This document shows, one piece after another, positions 1 through 6,239 of a DNA stretch of 10,135 bases. The translations under genes were made by a program, and so were the position numbers. Each line of letters starts with the position of its first letter. Positions within the stretch are counted from its first letter, which is position 1. The stretch is from Spirochaetia bacterium (GTDB lineage Bacteria; Spirochaetota; Spirochaetia; Treponematales; Breznakiellaceae), in the NCBI GenBank assembly GCA_026002265.1, contig BOBG01000075.1:1-10135 (forward strand), given 5' to 3'. The notes under the pieces are model-generated. The model saw nothing but the letters and a program-made list of their open reading frames with translations. It was not told the origin of the DNA and did not search any database.

Positions 1-491
1 ATGTTGTGTGCGGGGGTTTTGCGGTACCGATCCGGGAAGGCATTGCAGAGCATGTGTTTACGGTGTCGTCCGCGGATTTTATGTCTATTTATGCATCAAA
101 TAATTTGTTCAAAGGCATCCAGAAATATTCCAATTCCGGCGGTGCGCTTTTGGGCGGGGTTATTGCCAATTCCATCAATCAACCCTACGCAAAGGAAATT
201 GTTGACGATTTTGTGAAAAAAACCAAAACCCGGATCGTTGAGTACATTCCCCGGTCCGTGACTGTTACCCAGTGTGAGTTGCAGGGGAAAACGACCATCG
301 AAGCCGCTCCGGATTCTGCACAGGCAAAGGTCTACCTGAGTCTTGCTGAAAAAATCGCCAATCACAGCGAATCAAAAACTCCGGCGCCGCTTGGTGTTCA
401 GGAACTCCGGGATTGGGCCGGTACATGGGGAAAATATCTCCTTGCATTGGAAACGGGTGCAATCCGTCCTGAACTTGCCACAAATATTTAA
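1..491 (+). CDS. Nitrogenase-like iron protein (NifH family), C-terminal part, 5' end outside the window
   Basis: This is the last 162 residues of a NifH/BchL-type ATP-dependent reductase, which passes electrons from a [4Fe-4S] cluster to a partner protein while hydrolysing ATP. The reading frame enters the window open: bases 1-2 end an Asp codon and the first full codon is at 3. The opening residues VVCGGFAVPIREG match the NifH segment around Cys132, one of the two cysteines that hold the cluster between subunits. FMSIYASNNLFKGIQKY and GKTTIEAAPDSAQA further on are also NifH-like. The GTG at 6 is internal, not a start. The P-loop, the other cluster cysteine and the arginine that can be ADP-ribosylated lie upstream and cannot be checked. 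It precedes NifD-like and NifK-like genes on the same strand and is presumably their electron donor. Divergence from canonical NifH suggests group IV (nitrogenase-like), though the subgroup is inferred. Confidence 0.93.
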   Translation, partial: VVCGGFAVPIREGIAEHVFTVSSADFMSIYASNNLFKGIQKYSNSGGALLGGVIANSINQPYAKEIVDDFVKKTKTRIVEYIPRSVTVTQCELQGKTTIEAAPDSAQAKVYLSLAEKIANHSESKTPAPLGVQELRDWAGTWGKYLLALETGAIRPELATNI

Positions 492-536
492 GAGGCTTAT
501 ATGTCAAGTGTGTTTCAAGGGTGATATAAAGTGCAG

Positions 537-549
537 TCAACTCAGTTGA
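537..549. promoter_or_regulatory. Perfect 13-bp palindrome at the left edge of the repeat array
   Basis: TCAACTCAGTTGA reads the same on both strands around a central C. It overlaps the first repeat unit and lies 46 bases after the stop of the H-like gene. It could be a small operator-like site or a by-product of the repeat sequence. There is no clear promoter nearby to favour the operator idea. Confidence 0.25.
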
Positions 550-770
550 AATCAGTCCAGATTCACCTGAAATCGGTTTGATTTTAACTGAAGTAAGTCC
601 GGCATCACCTGATGTCGGTTTGGTTTTAACCGAAGTAAGTCCGGCATCACCTGATGTCGGTCCGGATCTAACTGAAATAGGTCTGGCTTCAACTGAAATT
701 GGTTTGATTTTAACCGGAATCGGTCCGGCTTCAACTGAAATCAATCCGGTTTTAACCGGAATCGTTGTTT
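543..770. repeat. Eleven imperfect 21-bp tandem repeats between the H-like and D-like genes
   Basis: Units begin at 543, 564, 585, 606, 627, 648, 669, 690, 711, 732 and 753; the last is cut to 18 bp. The consensus is close to YAACTGAAATCGGTCCGG plus three variable bases. From 564 on, units alternate between a CA-starting and a TA-starting type in most places, giving a 42-bp higher-order period. The blocks 585-626 and 627-668 differ at only about 5 of 42 positions, so one looks like a recent copy of the other. There are no unique spacers. Several junctions between unit types can fold: CGGTT/AACCG at 614-632, and TCCGGT-TTTA-ACCGGA at 745-760, the latter ending 16 bases before the ribosome-binding site of the D-like gene. 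The array fills most of the 296-bp gap between the two genes. Its function is not known. Confidence 0.92.
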
Positions 771-787
771 AATATGAGAGGTTTTTT

Positions 788-2260
788 ATGACAACTGTTA
801 ATTTAAAAGCATCAATGGTTCCAGTCCGGGAAAACCGGCTTGGTTCTATTACTGGTTTTTCCGGAACGGCTGCTGAATTGGTTGGGTGCGCCCGTCAAGG
901 TTGTTTAAAGGAAAAAAGCCGGTCATTCAGTCAGTGCCTTGGATGTTCTACCTCAAATGCAGCTTGTACGCTCATTTTGATTCAAGATGCCGCGGTCATA
1001 AGCCACGGGCCGGTCGGGTGTGCGGGCTGCCTGCACGAGTATGCATTCACCTACCGGGTCAACGGTACGCACCGGAATGTGTTCGACCCAAGCCCGCGCC
1101 GGATTTTCAGCACCAATTTGGAAGAAAAAGATACAGTCTACGGTGGAACGCAAAAATTGGCCGATGCAATCCGGGAAGTCTACCGGCGGGTCAAGCCAAA
1201 CGCAATTTTCATCATCACTACCTGCGCGTCCGGCATCATTGGAGATGATGTACAAGGAGTTGCTGACGAAGTCGAAGAAGAAATCGGTATTCCGGTCGCG
1301 GCAGTGTTCTGCGAAGGATTCCGGTCAAAAATCTGGACGAGCGGCTTTGATGCGGGATACCACGGAATCGCCCGGAAGATCATCAAAAAACCTCAAAAAA
1401 AGCAGAACGATCTCATCAACGTGATCAACTTTTGGGGCGCTGACTTCATCGGTGAATGGTTCAGCCGGCTCGGTCTCCGGGCAAATTATATCACACCCTT
1501 CGCAACTGTCGCACAGATAGCATCTTCCTCCGAGGCAGCCGCAACGATGCAGGTGTGTGCGACCCTCGGCTCCTACTTAGGTGCGGCATTGGAACAGGAA
1601 TTCGGCGTGCCGGAGATCAAAGTTTCACCGCCTTACGGCATTGTGCAGACAGATCGGTGGTTCCGGGAATTGGGTAAAATGACTGGCAGAGAGGAAGTTG
1701 TGGAAACATTCCTCGCGGAAGAACGAGAGAAGTGGTTACCGGAAATAGAATCACTCCGGGAAAAGCTCAAGGGAAAAACTGCCTACGTTACGGCCGGCGC
1801 TTCGCATGGACATTCGCTTTTGGCGCTGCTCCGGGAATTAGGCTTGGAACCACAAGGTGCAGCAATCTTTCACCACGATCCGCTCTACGATAATGGTGCG
1901 GTGCCGGCGGATACGCTCCAAAATGTGGTCAATGATTACGGCGATGTACCTCGTTACACCGTATGCAATAAACAGGAATTTGAGCTGGTAAATGTGTTGC
2001 ACCGGGTTCGGCCCGATATTTTGCTCGCCCGGCATGGCGGTATGACCTTGTGGGGTGCAAAGTTCGGAATCCCGTCACTTCTGATTGGAGATGAGCATTT
2101 TGGCATGGGCTATCAAGGGTTGGTGCAGTACGGCAAACGCATTTTGGAAACGCTGGAAAATGATGAATTTGTCAAAAATTTTGAAAAACACGCGGTCAAC
2201 CCCTACACAAAATGGTGGCTGGACCAGGATCCGTACACATTTTTGGAAAATGGTGAGTGA
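788..2260 (+). CDS. Nitrogenase-like component 1, alpha (NifD-like) subunit
   Basis: This 490-residue protein is full length for the NifD family. It would form a tetramer with the NifK-like protein encoded next and be reduced by the H-like protein. Cys53, Cys78 (in ISHGPVGC) and Cys146 (in TTCASGIIGDD) align with the three NifD P-cluster ligands. Cys257, in VCATLGSYLGAALEQEFGVP, aligns with the Cys that binds the FeMo cofactor (Cys275 in Azotobacter). His437, in DEHFGMGYQG, is a candidate for the cofactor histidine, with small indels. Where NifD has the homocitrate-contacting lysine, this protein has glycine. Where NifD has the active-site Gln/His pair, it reads FRSKIWTSGFDAGYHG. The N-terminus is unusually cysteine-rich (Cys34, 39, 50, 53, 60, 81). 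A GAGAGG ribosome-binding site six bases before the ATG supports the start. This is a group IV nitrogenase-like enzyme; Mar (methylthio-alkane reductase) is one possible identity, not shown here. Confidence 0.93.
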   Translation: MTTVNLKASMVPVRENRLGSITGFSGTAAELVGCARQGCLKEKSRSFSQCLGCSTSNAACTLILIQDAAVISHGPVGCAGCLHEYAFTYRVNGTHRNVFDPSPRRIFSTNLEEKDTVYGGTQKLADAIREVYRRVKPNAIFIITTCASGIIGDDVQGVADEVEEEIGIPVAAVFCEGFRSKIWTSGFDAGYHGIARKIIKKPQKKQNDLINVINFWGADFIGEWFSRLGLRANYITPFATVAQIASSSEAAATMQVCATLGSYLGAALEQEFGVPEIKVSPPYGIVQTDRWFRELGKMTGREEVVETFLAEEREKWLPEIESLREKLKGKTAYVTAGASHGHSLLALLRELGLEPQGAAIFHHDPLYDNGAVPADTLQNVVNDYGDVPRYTVCNKQEFELVNVLHRVRPDILLARHGGMTLWGAKFGIPSLLIGDEHFGMGYQGLVQYGKRILETLENDEFVKNFEKHAVNPYTKWWLDQDPYTFLENGE

Positions 2261-2276
2261 GACATAGCTTTATTTT

Positions 2277-2282
2277 AAGGAG
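2277..2282 (+). promoter_or_regulatory. Ribosome-binding site that fixes the start of the NifK-like gene
   Basis: AAGGAG lies seven bases before the ATG at 2290. It makes that ATG much more likely than the in-frame GTG at 2257, which overlaps the stop of the D-like gene and has no such site. Confidence 0.85.
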
Positions 2283-2289
2283 ATATTTA

Positions 2290-3624
2290 ATGGCCGGAGT
2301 TATTGAACAGCAACGATTTATGTGCGGCATTGGTGCAATGCAAACCGTAGTGGCAATTCCGCGGGCAATTCCGATCCTCCATTCAGGCCCCGGTTGCGGG
2401 ACAATGGTTGCTGGCTTTTTCGAGCGCTCGACCGGATATTCCGGTGGAAATACCGCACCATGTACCAATTTTTCAGAAACTGATGTGGTATTCGGCGGCG
2501 AAAAAAAGCTGGAAAAAATCATCCGGCACTCGTATAAAGTCCTTGAAAGTGATTTGCAGGTCGTTTTAACCGGCTGTACTTCCGCGATTGTCGGGGATGA
2601 TGTTAAACAGGTAACGAAAATCTTTGCCGAGGAAGGCAAGCCCATCGTATTTGCAGACACACCCGGCTTTAAGGGTACTAATTATGAAGCGCATAGCCTT
2701 GTCATCAATGCAATTATCGATCAATTTGTTGACCGGTTTTCCGATAAAAGTGCTTCTAAAGATCCGAAATTGGTGAATGTTTTTGCATCAATTCCTTATC
2801 AGGATCCTTTTTGGAAAGGCAATTTAGAAGAGTATAAACGGATTATTGAAGGCATTGGTTTAAAGGTAAATATTCTTTTTGGCCCTTATTCAAAAGGAAC
2901 CGGCGAATGGAAAACAATTCCGCAGGCAAATTTTAATATTCTTATTTCCCCATGGTTTGGTCTGCCGGTGGTTGAACATTTGCAGGAAAAATATAACCAG
3001 CCCTTTTTTCAATTTCCTTATATTCCCATCGGCGGCAATGAAACGAGCCGGTTTTTACGTGAATTAACCGGATTTGCCAACGAAAAAGGTTCGGGTATTT
3101 CTGTTGAAAATGCAGAACAATTTATTAAACAGGAAGAATGGACCTTTTACGAAGAAATTGATAATTTGGCGACTTTTCTTCTGGAATTCCGGTACGGACT
3201 GCCCGGTTTTGTACACATTTTACATGACGCAAATTACGTACTAGGAATGTCAAAATTCCTTTTGCACGAAACCGGCATTGTACCGAAAGAGCAGTTTATT
3301 ACCGATAAAACGCCGGTGGAATTTCAGCAGAATATCGTGAATATTGCAGACGGTATTTCTAATAAAAAGAAAATTCCGGTGTATTTTCAGCCGGATGCCG
3401 GACTCGCTCAGGACATTATTTTCAATGCACACTATGAATCTCGTGGATTAATTATCGGCAGCGGCTGGGATAAAGAAGTTGCTCAGAAAAAAAAGTACGA
3501 TTTTTTATCTGCGGCTCTTCCTTCTCCTTACCGGCTCGTAATGACCACTGGGTACGCCGGATACCGCGGAGGACTCCGGCTCATCGAGGATATTTACAAT
3601 ACTGCGCTGGGAACTTACCGGTAA
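2290..3624 (+). CDS. Nitrogenase-like component 1, beta (NifK-like) subunit
   Basis: The protein has 444 residues, shorter than canonical molybdenum NifK because it lacks the long N-terminal extension. Cys12, Cys36 (in HSGPGC) and Cys96 (in TGCTSAIVGDD) have the spacing of the three NifK P-cluster ligands, so an eight-iron P-type cluster shared with the D-like subunit is expected. FSETDVVFGGEKKLEK is also a hallmark segment of the family. The gene follows the D-like gene by 29 bases, with its own strong ribosome-binding site, and must be co-transcribed with it. Its second half is visibly more AT-rich than the D-like gene. No clear hairpin terminator follows: there is a T-run at 3635-3642 without a good stem. 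Group IV nitrogenase-like assignment is firm at the family level; the substrate is unknown. Confidence 0.92.
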   Translation: MAGVIEQQRFMCGIGAMQTVVAIPRAIPILHSGPGCGTMVAGFFERSTGYSGGNTAPCTNFSETDVVFGGEKKLEKIIRHSYKVLESDLQVVLTGCTSAIVGDDVKQVTKIFAEEGKPIVFADTPGFKGTNYEAHSLVINAIIDQFVDRFSDKSASKDPKLVNVFASIPYQDPFWKGNLEEYKRIIEGIGLKVNILFGPYSKGTGEWKTIPQANFNILISPWFGLPVVEHLQEKYNQPFFQFPYIPIGGNETSRFLRELTGFANEKGSGISVENAEQFIKQEEWTFYEEIDNLATFLLEFRYGLPGFVHILHDANYVLGMSKFLLHETGIVPKEQFITDKTPVEFQQNIVNIADGISNKKKIPVYFQPDAGLAQDIIFNAHYESRGLIIGSGWDKEVAQKKKYDFLSAALPSPYRLVMTTGYAGYRGGLRLIEDIYNTALGTYR

Positions 3625-3643
3625 AATAGGGTTGATTTTTTTC

Positions 3644-3655
3644 AGAATATATTCT
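3644..3655. promoter_or_regulatory. Perfect 12-bp AT-rich palindrome downstream of the NifK-like gene
   Basis: AGAATATATTCT follows a T-run (3635-3642) just after the NifK-like stop codon. It may be a protein-binding site or part of a weak transcription end. The stem is too AT-rich, and followed by too few T residues, to call an intrinsic terminator. Confidence 0.25.
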
Positions 3656-3672
3656 TATAGAAGAAGATATTT

Positions 3673-3699
3673 AAAAACCTTGCTCCGGCCGTGCCCGGA
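3673..3699 (-). terminator. Possible weak terminator for the leftward small transcript
   Basis: On the minus strand TCCGG (3699-3695) can pair with CCGGA (3688-3684) around a six-base loop, and a run of five T follows at 3677-3673 after a short gap. The stem is short and CCGG is common in this genome, so chance is a real alternative. If used, it would give a transcript of about 145 bases from the promoter at 3824-3852. Confidence 0.3.
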
Positions 3700-3721
3700 A
3701 GATCCGGAACGCAGACATGCG

Positions 3722-3817
3722 TTAAAATTGGATAAAAGCCATAGCAATGAACACGACCGCATATACTAGGCAGAGTCCCACAATCCGTAGTGCAAATATC
3801 CGTTTTTTGATTTTCAT
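3722..3817 (-). CDS. Small single-pass membrane peptide, 31 residues (possible gene remnant)
   Basis: A short open frame reads MKIKKRIFALRIVG, then a hydrophobic stretch of about 17 residues (LCLVYAVVFIAMAFIQF), then a TAA stop. The Lys/Arg-rich start followed by one membrane span is the layout of a signal anchor or a small inner-membrane protein. A good minus-strand promoter (TTCACA, 17 bases, TATAAG) lies just upstream. Its predicted start point falls at or next to the ATG, so the mRNA would be leaderless or nearly so; no ribosome-binding site is visible. The peptide also looks like the detached N-terminal anchor of a larger envelope protein, so a decayed gene is an equal possibility. It does not overlap other genes. 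Reality as a translated gene is uncertain. Confidence 0.4.
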   Translation of the reverse strand: MKIKKRIFALRIVGLCLVYAVVFIAMAFIQF

Positions 3818-3823
3818 AGTGTA

Positions 3824-3852
3824 CTTATACCATAAATGCCGAAAAATGTGAA
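3824..3852 (-). promoter_or_regulatory. Leftward sigma70-type promoter
   Basis: On the minus strand the -35 box TTCACA (3852-3847) is 17 bases from the -10 box TATAAG (3829-3824); each matches the consensus at five of six positions. It points toward the 31-codon ORF at 3817. Its -35 box is only 12 bases from the -35 box of the rightward promoter. Confidence 0.5.
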
Positions 3853-3864
3853 TAAAAAAATGCG

Positions 3865-3893
3865 TTGACAGCATGGCAGTACCGGTATATTCT
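3865..3893 (+). promoter_or_regulatory. Promoter of the sugar-transport operon
   Basis: A perfect -35 box TTGACA (3865-3870) is followed at the ideal 17-base distance by TATTCT (3888-3893), four of six matches to the -10 consensus. Transcription would start near 3900, giving a leader of about 30 bases with an AGGAGG ribosome-binding site at 3918-3923 before the binding-protein gene. The leader is AT-rich with no riboswitch-sized structure. Confidence 0.65.
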
Positions 3894-3930
3894 CTAATAG
3901 AGTTAATTAAATTTTTTAGGAGGATACGTT

Positions 3931-5271
3931 ATGAAAAAACTTGTTTTTTGTGCTATTGTCCTGTTAATGGCAATGAGTACTGTGTTCGCGGAAGGGCAGA
4001 ATCAGACTACAACCGGCGGACAGGTAGAATTGAGAGTACTGAACTATCTTGATTTGACATCCGCAAACAGCTCACAGGAGCTTACGAATGTATGGGCAGC
4101 TTTTGACCAAGCCAACCCAGATATTAAAATTATCCGTGAAGATCTTTTTAATGAACCCTTTCATAATAAAACCGAAGCTTATGCGGCTGCCGGCCGTCTA
4201 CCGGATGTTGTCTATGCGTGGCCGTCCGGACGTTCAACAACACTCCATACTCAAAAACTTTTAAAGGACCTCGGTCCTCTTGCCCGGAGAGACGGACTCG
4301 CATCGCAATTCACTGCGGGCGCACTTGATCCGAATGCACAGGGTGGAAAGTATCTCGCGATCATTCCCCGCGCTATGACCTCAAGCCATGCATTCTATAT
4401 AAACAATGCAGTGCTAAGGGATTGCGGTCTTACACCGGCAAAAACCTACGATGAACTCAAAGCTCAGGTTCCAATTCTCAGGGCAAAGGGTTATGAAACA
4501 ATTTTGATGGCGAATCAAGAAATGTGGGTTATGCAGTCTTGTCTTTTTTCTCTGATCGCGGGACGTTTCGGCGGGCCGGATTGGGAACTGAAGATTCTCA
4601 ATGGACAAGCTAAATTCACGGATCCGGATTTTGTCAACGCATTGAATTTTGTCAAAACTATGTACGATGACGGCGTTCTTTCCCAGAATACTCTTGCCAC
4701 GGATTATGGCAGCGTCGTCGGACAGTTCGGCACGAATAAAGGTGCCTATCTAATTGATGGCGACTGGCGCATCGGTGCATTCATCACCGATAAATCCACG
4801 GGACAGGCTGTTATCCCGGTTGCCCGGCAGCGCGATATTCAGATCAACGTGTTCCCGGATATTGCCAGTGCAAAAGTGAATAAATCAACTTCCGGTATTC
4901 TCGGTACAGGCTGGGGGATCAGTGCAAAAGTTCCGGCCGGTTCTCCAAAAGAAGAAGCTGCATGGAAATTGGTAAAATGGCTTTCCGGAAAAGAGACCCA
5001 AACATGGTTGTTGGAAACCGGTGGAATTTCAACACCGACCGCGACTGGAATCAATATGGGTGCGCTTTCATTGGAACCGATGCAGGTTGCTGGCGCGAAT
5101 CTTGCCAATGAGTACACAACTACCACAGTTGTCATCGACGGTGTGTTTCACAGCGATATATACACCCCGCTCAACGATGGTTTGGCAGAAATCGGCCGCG
5201 GCACAAAAACACCGGCTCAAGTTGCGGCTACTGCTCAAGCTGCATTTGACACATGGAAAAAGAACCAATAG
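3931..5271 (+). CDS. Extracellular sugar-binding protein of an ABC importer (family 1)
   Basis: This 446-residue protein is the substrate-capturing part of a carbohridate ABC importer. Residues 1-20 form a classic signal peptide (two Lys, hydrophobic core, VFA cleavage before EGQNQ). There is no lipobox Cys at the cleavage site, so it is probably a soluble periplasmic protein rather than a lipoprotein. The mature part has the family 1 layout: a first lobe with WAAFDQANPDIKI and LPDVVYAWPSG, a mid-region KTYDELKAQ, and the late signature GAYLIDGDWRIGAF. AGGAGG seven bases before the ATG and the promoter at 3865 support the start. It heads an operon with two permeases. A terminator directly after it likely makes it the most abundant product. 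The sugar is unknown; no glycosidase is nearby to hint at it. Confidence 0.9.
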   Translation: MKKLVFCAIVLLMAMSTVFAEGQNQTTTGGQVELRVLNYLDLTSANSSQELTNVWAAFDQANPDIKIIREDLFNEPFHNKTEAYAAAGRLPDVVYAWPSGRSTTLHTQKLLKDLGPLARRDGLASQFTAGALDPNAQGGKYLAIIPRAMTSSHAFYINNAVLRDCGLTPAKTYDELKAQVPILRAKGYETILMANQEMWVMQSCLFSLIAGRFGGPDWELKILNGQAKFTDPDFVNALNFVKTMYDDGVLSQNTLATDYGSVVGQFGTNKGAYLIDGDWRIGAFITDKSTGQAVIPVARQRDIQINVFPDIASAKVNKSTSGILGTGWGISAKVPAGSPKEEAAWKLVKWLSGKETQTWLLETGGISTPTATGINMGALSLEPMQVAGANLANEYTTTTVVIDGVFHSDIYTPLNDGLAEIGRGTKTPAQVAATAQAAFDTWKKNQ

Positions 5272-5298
5272 AGCATATATTTTAGATTAACTAATTTT

Positions 5299-5323
5299 GG
5301 GCTGTATTTTACAGCCCTTTTTT
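5299..5323 (+). terminator. Intrinsic terminator between the binding protein and permease genes
   Basis: GGGCTGT (5299-5305) pairs perfectly with ACAGCCC (5311-5317) around an ATTTT loop, followed by six T (5318-5323). It sits inside the operon and ends 22 bases before the first permease gene. No good promoter lies between them, so the permeases must depend on read-through. This gives a simple way to make far more binding protein than membrane subunits. Confidence 0.88.
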
Positions 5324-5332
5324 GTTTAGTTT

Positions 5333-5336
5333 GGAG
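5333..5336 (+). promoter_or_regulatory. Ribosome-binding site setting the start of the first permease
   Basis: GGAG nine bases before the ATG at 5346 favours that ATG over the in-frame TTG at 5322, which lies inside the terminator T-tract. Confidence 0.6.
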
Positions 5337-5345
5337 AAAAAAACC

Positions 5346-6236
5346 ATGAAAAAAGATAGCAGCGGTGAACAAACCGCTTCATACTGGCTTTTAGTATTAC
5401 CGGCACTGATTATTTACCTTGCGGTGCTGGCATTTCCGACCATTTTTTCTGTAGTACTTAGTTTAACTAATTATCGCGGCGGACAGGTATTTGGAAACCC
5501 TGATATTAGATTTGTCGGATTTGCGAGTTATCTCCGGATATTTCAAGATGAAGAATTTTACCTTGTATTAAAAAATAATTTTTTAATTGTTCTTATGTCT
5601 GTACTTGGACAACTTCCACTTGGTTTTGTGCTTGCATATATTTTATCGCGCCAAATGGTAAAAGGCGTTGATTTTTTTCAGACTGTAATATATCTTCCCA
5701 ACGTTATTACTCCGGTTATTATCGGTATTCTATTTAATGCGTTATACCGGAGTCCGGATAGTCTTTACATGGAAATACTAAAACGCTTCAACCCGGACGT
5801 GCAGTATACTTTTAATAGTCAGCCTATGATTCCGGTTTTAGTGGTTATGCTGTGGATGTATACCGGAATGTATGTCATTATTTTTCTTGCAAATTTACAG
5901 CGTATCGACAGTTCAGTTATTGAAGCAGCAAAGATTGACGGAGCATCTGAATTACAGGCATTGTGGTACATACTGCTTCCGGCTCTTTCCGGCGTCATCG
6001 TTACATGCGCGATTTTGGCAATTTCCGGATCCTTAAAATCATTCGATCTTATTTATGTAATGACAAATAACGAAAGAGGAACCAGAGTTCTTTCTCTGTA
6101 TATGTATAACCGGGCATTCCGAGGAGCGCCGAATTATCCATTGGCAAATGCAGTTTCCACAATTATGGTAATCATCAGCTTTATTTTAATAGGTTTGACG
6201 CAGCTTGCAGAAAAATATTTTGGTGGAAAGGAGTAA
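5346..6236 (+). CDS. Sugar ABC transporter permease, MalF/UgpA type
   Basis: This 296-residue inner-membrane protein is one half of the translocation channel. It has about six hydrophobic segments, near residues 13-40, 76-100, 112-131, 161-182, 208-228 and 264-287. The cytoplasmic EAA loop, which contacts the ATPase, is at 193-212 (EAAKIDGASE ending in LLP). Length and layout fit the MalF/UgpA group of carbohydrate importers. It is separated from the binding-protein gene by an intrinsic terminator and is followed three bases later by the second permease, whose ribosome-binding site overlaps its stop codon. No ATPase gene lies in the operon, so a shared MsmK/UgpC-type ATPase encoded elsewhere is presumed. 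Confidence 0.92.
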   Translation: MKKDSSGEQTASYWLLVLPALIIYLAVLAFPTIFSVVLSLTNYRGGQVFGNPDIRFVGFASYLRIFQDEEFYLVLKNNFLIVLMSVLGQLPLGFVLAYILSRQMVKGVDFFQTVIYLPNVITPVIIGILFNALYRSPDSLYMEILKRFNPDVQYTFNSQPMIPVLVVMLWMYTGMYVIIFLANLQRIDSSVIEAAKIDGASELQALWYILLPALSGVIVTCAILAISGSLKSFDLIYVMTNNERGTRVLSLYMYNRAFRGAPNYPLANAVSTIMVIISFILIGLTQLAEKYFGGKE

Positions 6237-6239
6237 GCC

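Noticed and set aside
265..744. 159-codon open frame on the minus strand across the H-like C-terminus and the repeat array
   Set aside because: It is antisense to a clear NifH-family gene, and its repeat part is open only because a 21-bp period keeps all units in phase.
543..770. CRISPR array
   Set aside because: Units are directly abutting with no spacers, and they differ from each other throughout.
2257..2289. GTG start at 2257 for the NifK-like gene
   Set aside because: The ATG at 2290 has AAGGAG at ideal spacing and gives the expected family N-terminus; the 11 extra residues overlap the end of the D-like gene.
3716..3724. AACGC/GCGTT inverted repeat near 3709-3724 as a terminator
   Set aside because: The stem is only five base pairs and no T-run follows on either strand at the right distance.
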